Source of the DNA: Ramlibacter sp. | GTDB taxonomy: Bacteria; Pseudomonadota; Gammaproteobacteria; Burkholderiales; Burkholderiaceae_C | Direction of reading: 5' to 3' | Assembly: GCA_029237735.1 (NCBI GenBank) | Contig: JAQZBU010000095.1 | Span: 1-34,808 of the forward strand | Length of the DNA stretch: 34,808 nucleotides | Shown here: piece by piece, positions 1-6,788 of the stretch | Numbering within the stretch: the stretch's first letter is position 1 | Layout: each line of letters starts with the position of its first letter | Translations under genes and position numbers: made by a program | Notes under the pieces: generated by a model | The model's input: the letters and a program-made list of their open reading frames with translations, nothing else | Told to the model about the DNA's origin: nothing | Database searches by the model: none

Positions 1-3000
1 GCCTTGGCCGTGTGCGAACTCGCGTGCAGCTTCACCTCCTCGGGCGAACCTTCCGCGACGATCAGGCCGCCCGCGTCACCGCCTTCGGGGCCGAGGTCGA
101 TGAGCCAGTCGGCGGCCCGGATCACGTCGAGGTTATGCTCGATCACGATGAGCGAGTTGCCGCCTTCCAGCAGCTTGCGCAGCGCCCGCATCAGCTTGGC
201 GATGTCGTCGAAGTGCAAGCCAGTGGTCGGCTCGTCGAACATGAAGAGCGTGCCGCGCGTGGCCGTGGCCTGCCGGCTCGACGTGGCGCTCTTCGCCGCT
301 TGCGCCAGGAACCCCGCGAGCTTCAGGCGTTGCGATTCACCGCCGGAGAGTGTGGGCACGGGCTGGCCGAGCTTCACGTATTCGAGACCGACATCGACGA
401 TGGGTTGCAGCGCGCGGATCACGTCGCGGTCATTCGCGAATACAGTGGCGGCTTCGCTCACGGTGAGGTCGAGCACGTCCGCGACGTTCATCGTGCGGAA
501 AGAATGGGGATCTGATCCCCATTTGCGTTCGATCGTGACTTCGAGGATTTCGGGGCGGTAGCGCTTGCCGTCGCAATCGGGGCAGCGCAGGTACACATCG
601 GAGAGGAACTGCATCTCGACATGCTCGAAGCCGGAGCCGCCGCAGGTGGGGCAGCGGCCGTCGCCGCTGTTGAAGCTGAACTTGGACGAGGTGTAGCCGC
701 GTTGTTTTGCCAGCGGCGACACCGCGAAGATTTCGCGGACGGCGTCCCAGGCGCCGACGTAGCTCGCCGGGTTGGAACGCGCCGTCTTGCCGATGGGCGA
801 CTGGTCGACGAAGACGACGTCGCTCAAGTGGTCGGCGCCGAGAAGACGGTCGTGCAGGCCCGGTGTTTCCGTGGCTTTGCCGAAGTGCCGCGTCAACGCG
901 GGCGCCAGCACGTCCTGGATCAGGCTGGACTTGCCCGAGCCGGACACACCCGTCACGCACACCAGCCGCTGCAGCGGAAACTCCACCGACACGTTCTGCA
1001 GGTTGTGCTCACGCACACCTTCGAGGATGAGGCGCGGCGTCGCATCCGTCACCGCGCGCTTGAAACCCATGCCCACGTGCTTGCGTGCGCCCAGGTACGC
1101 GCCGGTCAGCGTGTCGGCGTGGCGCAGGTTCTCGGTGGTGCCGTCGAACACGATCTGCCCGCCGCGCTCGCCGGGGCCGGGACCCATGTCGAGGATGCGG
1201 TCCGCGGCCAGCATCACGGCCGGATCGTGCTCCACCACCACCAGCGTGTTGCCCGCATCGCGCAGCCGCTTCATGGCTTCGGTGATACGGTTCATGTCGC
1301 GCGGGTGCAAGCCGATGCTGGGTTCGTCCAGCACGAAGAGCGTGTTGACGAGAGAAGTGCCGAGCGCGGTGGTGAGGTTGATGCGCTGCACTTCACCGCC
1401 CGACAGCGTGCGGCTTTGCCGGTCCAGCGTGAGGTAGCCGATGCCGACGTCGACGAGGTACTTGAGGCGGGTGGTGATTTCTTCGAAGAGGAGCTTGAGC
1501 GCCTGGTGCTCGCCCTCACCCCTGCCCTCTCCCGGAGGGAGAGGGAGCAAGCCCCCTCTCCCGCTTGCGGGAGAGGGATGGGGTGAGGGTCGCACCCGAT
1601 CAAAAAACCTTCGCAACCTGTCAATCGGCATCAACATCAAATCATGCAGGCACAGCCCCGGCAGTGCCTCCAGCTGCTCGCGCGTCCACTGCACGCCCAC
1701 CGGCATGAAGCGCTTGGCAGGCTCCAGCACCGCATCCGCGTCTTCCTTGCTGCCGATGCGCCAGAGCAAACTCTCGGTCTTCAGGCGCGCGCCGCCGCAC
1801 ACATGGCACGGCGTGTAGCTGCGGTACTTGGACAGCAGCACGCGAATGTGCATCTTGTACGCCTTGCTCTCCAGGTACTCGAAAAAGCGCTTGATGCCGT
1901 ACCACTGCTTGTTCCAGTTGCCTTCCTTGTAGCTGGGCGTGCCGCCGATGACCCACTGCTGCTGCTCGGGCGTGAGCTTGTACCAGGGCGTGTCGCGCGG
2001 GATGCCCGCCGTCTCGGCATGGCGCATCAGGTCGTCCTGGCACTCGGCCCAGGCGGGCGTCTGGATGGTCTTGATCGCGCCGGCGCGCAAGGTGAGCTTT
2101 TCATTGGGGATCACCAGCCCGTAATCGACGCCAATCACGCGGCCGAAGCCCCGGCAGGTCTCGCATGCGCCTACGGCCGAATTGAAGGAGAACATCGACG
2201 GGATCGGATCGGTGTAGCGCAAGTCGCTCTCAGGGCAGTGCAGGCCGGTGGAGAACTTCCAGGCCTTGTCATTGCGGCCTTGAGCCGCAATCCATGCCTC
2301 GCCCGCGCCTACAGTGGATGCCGGATCAAGTCCGGCATGACGCTCTTCGGCGATATAGACCGTCATCCGTCCAGCCCCGCGCTTCAACGCAACCTCGATC
2401 GCTTCAACAGCACGCGCCTTCTCCGTGGCATGCAGGCGAAAACGGTCGGCCACCACATCCAGTATCTTGCGCGGCCCCGTGGGCGTGGCAACCTCACGCT
2501 CTGCGTGCACGCGCGTGAAACCGCTGGCCGATAGCCACTGCTCCACTTCCTCCGGCGTCGTGCCGCCTGGCAGTTCCACCGGGAACGTCACCACCAGACG
2601 CGGATCGCCATTTGAGGTGCGCGCCGCCATCTCGGCGTAGATGGTCTCCGGCGTGTCGTGCCGCACCTGCTGCGCCGTTTTCCGGTCGAACAACTGCCCG
2701 GCCCGCGCGAACAGCAGCTTGAGGTGGTCGTTCAGCTCCGTCATCGTGCCCACCGTGGAGCGAGAGGAGCGCACCGGGTTGGTCTGGTCGATGGCGATCG
2801 CGGGCGGCACGCCTTCCACCCGGTCTACCGCGGGCTTGTCCATCCGGTCGAGGAACTGGCGTGCGTAGGCCGAGAACGTTTCCACGTAACGGCGCTGGCC
2901 TTCCGCGTACAGCGTGTCGAACACCAGGCTCGACTTGCCCGACCCGCTCGGCCCCGTGACCACCGTGAGTTCGCCGGTCTTCAAGTCGAGATCGAGGTTC

Positions 3001-3050
3001 TTGAGGTTGTGCTGCCTGGCGCCGCGGATGCGGATCAGTCCCTGGGTCAT
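1..3050 (-). CDS. uvrA: Excinuclease ABC subunit A, 3' end cut by window
   Basis: UvrA is the DNA damage-recognition ATPase of nucleotide excision repair; it loads UvrB in the cytoplasm. The frame is open from ATG at 3050 to base 1, about 1016 codons, and only the last residues lie outside. Visible: Walker A GPSGSGKS at residues 33-40, a second Walker A (GVSGSGKSS) near residue 700, ABC signatures TLSGGEVQRI and TLSGGESQRL, and the zinc-module motif CPTCGGSG near residue 798. The protein carries three in-frame additions made of palindromic repeats: residues about 237-260, 487-513 and 842-849. They raise the length well above the roughly 940 residues of E. coli UvrA, while all catalytic motifs remain. 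No good Shine-Dalgarno sequence and no LexA-type box was recognised upstream. It is divergent from the binding-protein gene at 3221. The family call is very secure. Confidence 0.97.
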   Translation of the reverse strand, partial: MTQGLIRIRGARQHNLKNLDLDLKTGELTVVTGPSGSGKSSLVFDTLYAEGQRRYVETFSAYARQFLDRMDKPAVDRVEGVPPAIAIDQTNPVRSSRSTVGTMTELNDHLKLLFARAGQLFDRKTAQQVRHDTPETIYAEMAARTSNGDPRLVVTFPVELPGGTTPEEVEQWLSASGFTRVHAEREVATPTGPRKILDVVADRFRLHATEKARAVEAIEVALKRGAGRMTVYIAEERHAGLDPASTVGAGEAWIAAQGRNDKAWKFSTGLHCPESDLRYTDPIPSMFSFNSAVGACETCRGFGRVIGVDYGLVIPNEKLTLRAGAIKTIQTPAWAECQDDLMRHAETAGIPRDTPWYKLTPEQQQWVIGGTPSYKEGNWNKQWYGIKRFFEYLESKAYKMHIRVLLSKYRSYTPCHVCGGARLKTESLLWRIGSKEDADAVLEPAKRFMPVGVQWTREQLEALPGLCLHDLMLMPIDRLRRFFDRVRPSPHPSPASGRGGLLPLPPGEGRGEGEHQALKLLFEEITTRLKYLVDVGIGYLTLDRQSRTLSGGEVQRINLTTALGTSLVNTLFVLDEPSIGLHPRDMNRITEAMKRLRDAGNTLVVVEHDPAVMLAADRILDMGPGPGERGGQIVFDGTTENLRHADTLTGAYLGARKHVGMGFKRAVTDATPRLILEGVREHNLQNVSVEFPLQRLVCVTGVSGSGKSSLIQDVLAPALTRHFGKATETPGLHDRLLGADHLSDVVFVDQSPIGKTARSNPASYVGAWDAVREIFAVSPLAKQRGYTSSKFSFNSGDGRCPTCGGSGFEHVEMQFLSDVYLRCPDCDGKRYRPEILEVTIERKWGSDPHSFRTMNVADVLDLTVSEAATVFANDRDVIRALQPIVDVGLEYVKLGQPVPTLSGGESQRLKLAGFLAQAAKSATSSRQATATRGTLFMFDEPTTGLHFDDIAKLMRALRKLLEGGNSLIVIEHNLDVIRAADWLIDLGPEGGDAGGLIVAEGSPEEVKLHASSHTAK
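503..523. repeat. Short perfect palindrome inside uvrA
   Basis: Arms AATGGGGATC and GATCCCCATT form a perfect 10-bp inverted repeat around one T. On the uvrA strand it reads in frame as about seven residues (KWGSDPH) between the zinc module and the conserved NVADVL block. Related UvrA proteins have only a short, variable Gly/Arg-containing link there. The length (21 bases, seven codons) keeps the frame. Its size and sequence resemble short GGGGATC palindromes scattered in Comamonadaceae genomes; that is from memory, and no second copy was found in this window. Confidence 0.6.
1513..1589. repeat. 77-bp composite palindromic repeat inside uvrA
   Basis: The outer arms CCCTCACCCC (1513-1522) and GGGGTGAGGG (1580-1589) are perfect inverted repeats. 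They enclose two inner hairpins: CCCTCTCCC/GGGAGAGGG (1525-1545, 3-base loop) and CCCTCTCCCGC/GCGGGAGAGGG (1554-1577, 2-base loop). The element could fold as a three-way cruciform, like a miniature mobile element. Read on the uvrA strand it gives an in-frame Pro/Gly/Arg-rich stretch (PSPHPSPASGRGG and following) just before the conserved ALKLLFEEI segment. The CCCTCTCCC-type repeat is widespread in proteobacterial genomes and often appears as such a peptide. Confidence 0.8.
2271..2338. repeat. Paired REP-like hairpins inside uvrA
   Basis: Two hairpins lie in opposite orientation. The first is ATTGCGGC/GCCGCAAT around CTTGA (2271-2291). The second is ATGCCGGA/TCCGGCAT around TCAAG (2318-2338). 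The loops are reverse complements, so this is a head-to-head pair as in REP doublets. The unit reads in frame in uvrA as about 25 residues (including RHAGLDPASTVGAGEAW) placed before the conserved STGLHCPESDLRY block. A single related unit lies at 25920-25940. Confidence 0.75.
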
Positions 3051-3220
3051 ACGGAAGTCATTTCTTGAAGTGGGCCGAACATTCTAGGGACGTCCGGCTG
3101 TCAGTTCCTGTCATGTGGTCTTGCGGTCTGACGAGAGCGAGGTAAAAGGCATTACCGCATGCGTGCCGGTTTGGGCCCTACACTTCGCTGGCAGTCAAAA
3201 ACAGCATGGAGGCCAGGAAA

Positions 3221-4333
3221 ATGCACAAAACTTTGTGGGCAGTTGTCACAACCGCCCTGCTCGCGGTGTCACCCGCCATTTCACATGCCCAGATCCTGAT
3301 CGGCCGCACCGCCGGGTTCTCGGGCGCTGTCGCGGCAGGCGTGAAGGAAACCACCGACGGGGCGACGCTTTACATCGACATGGTCAACGCCCGCGGAGGC
3401 GTCAACGGCCAGAAGATCGAACTGCTGTCTCTGGACGACAAGTTCGATCCCAAGCTGGCGGCCCAAAACGCGCGCCAGCTGATCGAGGACAAGAATGTGG
3501 CCGCGATGTTCCTCACGCGCGGCACGCCGCACACCGAGGCCATGCTGCCGCTGCTGGATAAATACGGCGTGCCGCTGATCGGGCCGTCCACCGGCGCCAT
3601 GGTGCTGCACCAGCCGTTGCGCAAGCACGTCTTCAACGTGCGCGCCACCTACCAGCGCGAGGCTGAGAAAGCCATCACCCATCTGGCCTCGATGGGCATC
3701 ACCCGCATCGCCGTGGTGCTGGCGGACGACAGCTTTGGCGCGGATGGCCTGTCAGGTGCCCAGAAGGGCCTCGCCGCCGCCAAGCTCGAGGCCGTGGTGC
3801 TGGAGAAATTCAATCGCGGCAAACCCGACTTCGCGCCGATCGCGCCCAAGATCAAACAGTCCGATGCGCAAGCCGTGATGATGATCGCGTCCGGCCAGGC
3901 GGTGGTCGATGGCATCAAGGCATTCCGAGCCGCGGGTTCGAACGCCCAGATCGTGACCCTGTCCAACAATGCGTCGGGGGGCTTCGTGAAGAGCCTGGGC
4001 GACAACGCCCGCGGCGTCATCGTGACGCAGGTGTTCCCCTCCGAGCGCTCGATCGCGTACCCGATGGTCAAGGAAGCGCAGGAACTCGCCCGGAGCAAGG
4101 GCAGCGAAGTCAGCCCGGCCATGCTCGAAGGCTATGCCGCCGCCAAGGTGCTGGTCGAGGCCCTGCGCCGTGCCGGGCCCAAACCTTCGCGCGACAAGAT
4201 CCAGGCAGCGCTGGAAGGCATGCGCAAGTTCGACCTGGGCGGGCTGGAACTCAGCTTCTCGACGGCAGACCACACCGGGCTGGATTTCGCCGACCTGTCG
4301 ATCATTGGCAATGACGGAAAGTTCAAGCGCTGA
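3221..4333 (+). CDS. Periplasmic ligand-binding protein, Leu/Ile/Val-type ABC family
   Basis: This 370-residue protein belongs to the periplasmic binding family of LivJ-like branched-chain amino acid ABC transporters (Peripla_BP_6). It begins with a signal peptide (residues 1-23, MHKTLWAVV... ending SHA before QILIG). The mature part has the two-lobe pattern: an early GRTAGFSG block, GGVNGQKIELLSLDD, an IGPSTGA ligand loop and a late FDLGG block. A start at 3206 is possible, but ATG 3221 is better because GGAGG lies 8 bases upstream of it and the signal peptide then starts cleanly. No permease or ATPase genes follow, so it is an orphan binding protein. The next gene converges from the other strand at 4362. 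The ligand cannot be read from the sequence; betaproteobacterial relatives bind many amino and aromatic acids. Confidence 0.9.
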   Translation: MHKTLWAVVTTALLAVSPAISHAQILIGRTAGFSGAVAAGVKETTDGATLYIDMVNARGGVNGQKIELLSLDDKFDPKLAAQNARQLIEDKNVAAMFLTRGTPHTEAMLPLLDKYGVPLIGPSTGAMVLHQPLRKHVFNVRATYQREAEKAITHLASMGITRIAVVLADDSFGADGLSGAQKGLAAAKLEAVVLEKFNRGKPDFAPIAPKIKQSDAQAVMMIASGQAVVDGIKAFRAAGSNAQIVTLSNNASGGFVKSLGDNARGVIVTQVFPSERSIAYPMVKEAQELARSKGSEVSPAMLEGYAAAKVLVEALRRAGPKPSRDKIQAALEGMRKFDLGGLELSFSTADHTGLDFADLSIIGNDGKFKR

Positions 4334-4361
4334 GGGGTCGCGGGTCCGCAGTCCAGAACAC

Positions 4362-5231
4362 TCAGTACTTGATCCGCGCGTAATAGGTCTTCTGGGACGC
4401 CGCGCGGGCCTGTCCCAACGTGCCAATGCCCATAGCCTGCAGCAGCGGAATGAACCGCAGCATCACTTCGGCCGTGAGCACGGCGTCGCCCAGCGCTGTG
4501 TGCCGCCCCAGCACGGTGATGCCGAAGCGCTCGGCGATCGCTTCCAGCTCGTGCGAGGGTTGATGGGGATGCACCAGGGCGGACAGCAGCAAGGTGTCCA
4601 GTACCGGTTGGCGAAAGACGATGCCCGTGCTCGCCTCCTTGAGCTGGAGGAACTTCATGTCGAAGGCGGCGTTGTGCGCCACCAGCACCGTGTCCTGGGC
4701 GAACGCATGGAAGGCAGGCAGTACCTGCTCGATGCGCGGCTTGCCGGCGATCCTGTCCTGGGTGATGCCGTGGATCGACGCGTCCGTGATCACCCGCCCG
4801 GGATCGACCAGCTGCTCGAAGCACTCCTGCCGCAACATCCGGCCGTTGACGATGCGCACTGCGCCGATCTGGATGATCTCGTCACCTCCGGCGGGCGACA
4901 GGCCGGTGGTTTCGGTGTCGAACACGGTATAGGCCAGGGTGGCCAGCGGACGATCGTCCATCTCGCTGCTCTCGGGACCGGCGCCGAACAGGTCGAAATC
5001 GTAAAACTCGGGGCGGCTCCCGCTTGGCAGTATTTCTGCCGCTTCGGGCAAATCCTGTTCGCTCGCCAGCGGCAACAGGAACCGGAAGAAGGCCTGGTGC
5101 CGCACGCGCTCGCGCTCGAACCACATCTCACCGCCGTGGCGCTCGACCACGTCGCGCACCGACAAGGGCGTGCTCTCGGCCCCGAAACGCATCGGCTCCA
5201 GCTCCCAGCTCATCACCGTCTCGTTGCTCAT
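4362..5231 (-). CDS. DnaQ-type 3'-5' exonuclease, C-terminal part of a kinase fusion
   Basis: The 289-residue frame starts with the tail of a histidine-kinase ATPase domain (SVRDVVERHGGEMWF, residues 24-38). It continues into a DEDDh exonuclease of the DNA polymerase III epsilon family. Exo I is VFDTETTG (D105, E107), Exo II VAHNAAFD (H186, D191), and Exo III RHTALGDA (H244, D249). All catalytic residues are present, so the nuclease should be active. The ATG at 5231 is probably not the natural start: in the same frame, homology to the fusion family extends upstream to about 5270 (AQLDLVWSG), where it meets the N-terminal part encoded in another frame. It probably represents the 3' half of one gene at 4362-6426. 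The exonuclease neighbours a CrbS-like kinase, as in other acetate-switch loci. Its substrate is unknown. Confidence 0.85.
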   Translation of the reverse strand: MSNETVMSWELEPMRFGAESTPLSVRDVVERHGGEMWFERERVRHQAFFRFLLPLASEQDLPEAAEILPSGSRPEFYDFDLFGAGPESSEMDDRPLATLAYTVFDTETTGLSPAGGDEIIQIGAVRIVNGRMLRQECFEQLVDPGRVITDASIHGITQDRIAGKPRIEQVLPAFHAFAQDTVLVAHNAAFDMKFLQLKEASTGIVFRQPVLDTLLLSALVHPHQPSHELEAIAERFGITVLGRHTALGDAVLTAEVMLRFIPLLQAMGIGTLGQARAASQKTYYARIKY

Positions 5232-6426
5232 CGCATGCCCGGACCAGACCAGGTCCAGCTGGGCGCGTTCCCACCCGCAGCCACAGCGCGGGATCGACTT
5301 CGTCCACCGAGGCTGGGCGGCCGCAAAGGCGCTCGATCTGCTTCAGCGCGGCGGCAATCAAATCGGACCCGAGCATGTCCTCCAGCGGCCAGCGTGCCTT
5401 CAGGCCTTGCACCGCGCGCTGCGCCATATCGGCGACGCGCAGGCTCATGGCGGCCACCTCTTCGCGCACCACCCCCAGGAAGCGTTCACGCATCTCGGGT
5501 TCAACATCGGGGAGTGCCAGCATCTCCACCGCCGCCTGCATGTTGGCGAGGGACGAGCGGCTGCCCTCTGTGAGGCCGTGCAGCAGCTGGTCGCGCATGG
5601 ATTCTTCCTCGAAGCTGCGGGTCACGTTGTCGAGCATCATCACGAAGCCCCCGATGTCGGCGGAGCCGTCGGACGAGGCCTCGCCCGTCTGCACCGGCGC
5701 CATCTGCACGCGCAACAGCTGTCCGGCCGATGTCGCGGTGACGAACTGGGTCGACGGGCTGGCGGCGCCGCGCGCCATGCGCTGCCGGATGTTTTCCAGG
5801 GCATGGGCCACCAGGTTGCGGTCGAACACGCCGTAGATGGAACGGCCGATGCCGATCAGCTCGGCACCGCCGGCCGGTTGCGGCACCTGCGACAGCGCCT
5901 TGAACTGCAGTCTGGCGCGGCTGTTGTACAGCAGGATGCGGCCATCCAGGTTGCAGACCACGACGCTCTGGGTCAGTTCGGCCATCAGCGCGGCCAACCG
6001 GTTGCGCTCCTGTATGACACCCAGGCTGGCCTGCCGCACCTGCGCAGCGACATCGGCCCGCAACGCGCTGCGCTGACTCGCCAGCTGGTTGATCAGGCCG
6101 GCCAACGCGCGCGTCTCGGCGCTGCCCCCCGGTTCGATCTCGCATTGCGTGTCTGCCGCGAGCAACACGCCGGCCCGTTCGGCCAGGCGCGCGGCCGAGG
6201 CGACCCAGCGCAGATACGCACTGCGCAGCAGCGCGCCGATCGCGCCCGACAGCAGCAGCCAGACGAGCAGCAGCAACGCGCCGCGCGACTCGATCATTGA
6301 CGTGAAGGCCGCGCGCTCCGCCGGCTCTAGCGTCGCTGCCAGCAGCAGCCCCACGCCGGCCGCTATCAGCGCAAGCAGCAGCCCGGGGGCGAGCGTCGCG
6401 ATCAGCTCGCGGCGGTCGACCTTCAT
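5128..6426 (-). pseudogene. Membrane PAS pseudokinase, N-terminal part of the exonuclease fusion, frame broken
   Basis: Residues 1-385 look like a sensor: two membrane segments (about 10-32 and 48-68), a coiled region, a PAS-like domain (SVVVCNLDGRILLYN) and a DHp-like helix pair. The position of the phosphoacceptor His is degenerate: LTEGSRSSL stands where kinases have SHELRTPL, so it is probably not a kinase. After DPALWLRVG (about 5270) the frame changes. The remaining 47 codons of this frame are nonsense, while the expected continuation (AQLDLVWSG then SVRDVVERHGGE) appears in the frame of the 4362-5231 gene. The ATPase N-box segment expected between these blocks is absent, so some sequence is missing at 5268-5275. 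The start overlaps the receiver gene stop (ATGA, 6423-6426). It could be a real lesion or an assembly fault. Confidence 0.75.
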
Positions 6427-6788
6427 GCCAGCAGCTCGCGCACCCGCTCGGCCAGCTGGCGGGTGGAGACCGGCTTGGTCACGTAGGCATCAGCGCCGAG
6501 CGCGGTGCCCTTGGCGAGATCGGTGTCACGGCCTTTGGCGGTCAGCATCACGATCTTGACACCGGCCAGCGACTCGTCGGCGCGCACCGCCTGCAACACC
6601 TCGAAGCCACTCATGCCGGGCATCATCACGTCCAGCAGCACCAGCGCGGGGCGGTCTTGCCGGATCGCGGCCAGCGCCGCCGGCCCGTCGCGCGCGATGC
6701 TGACGTCGTAGCCCTCGCGCTTCATCAGGTATTCGAGCGAGATGACGATGTTCGGCTCGTCGTCGGCGATGAGTATCTTGTGGGTCAT
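6423..6788 (-). CDS. Single-domain response regulator (CheY-like)
   Basis: A 121-residue receiver domain with no output domain. The acidic pair is DDE (residues 9-11), the phosphoacceptor is D53 in LLDVMMPG, the switch Thr is in MLTAKG, and the conserved Lys is in YVTKPV. The start ATG (6788) overlaps the kinase stop (6785-6788, ATGA), and its own stop overlaps the next start the same way. The three genes are therefore translationally coupled. The neighbouring symporter-kinase is the obvious phosphate donor. CrbR and CbrB regulators known from gammaproteobacteria have DNA-binding domains; this one does not. It must act by protein contact, perhaps on the pseudokinase-exonuclease encoded next, which is inference. 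Confidence 0.92.
   Translation of the reverse strand: MTHKILIADDEPNIVISLEYLMKREGYDVSIARDGPAALAAIRQDRPALVLLDVMMPGMSGFEVLQAVRADESLAGVKIVMLTAKGRDTDLAKGTALGADAYVTKPVSTRQLAERVRELLA

Noticed and set aside
3051..3220. Possible SOS (LexA) box between uvrA and the binding-protein gene
   Set aside because: No CTGT-N8-ACAG type sequence was found; only a weak GGTAA/TTACC inverted repeat is present.
4915..4940. Third copy of the CGGTATAGGC motif
   Set aside because: It lies inside the exonuclease coding region (encoding part of LAYTVF) and lacks the TGTAGCC half, so it is probably chance.
4134..5573. 479-codon + strand open frame across the binding-protein end and exonuclease
   Set aside because: It runs through the end of one real gene and antisense to another; composition is that of a shadow frame.
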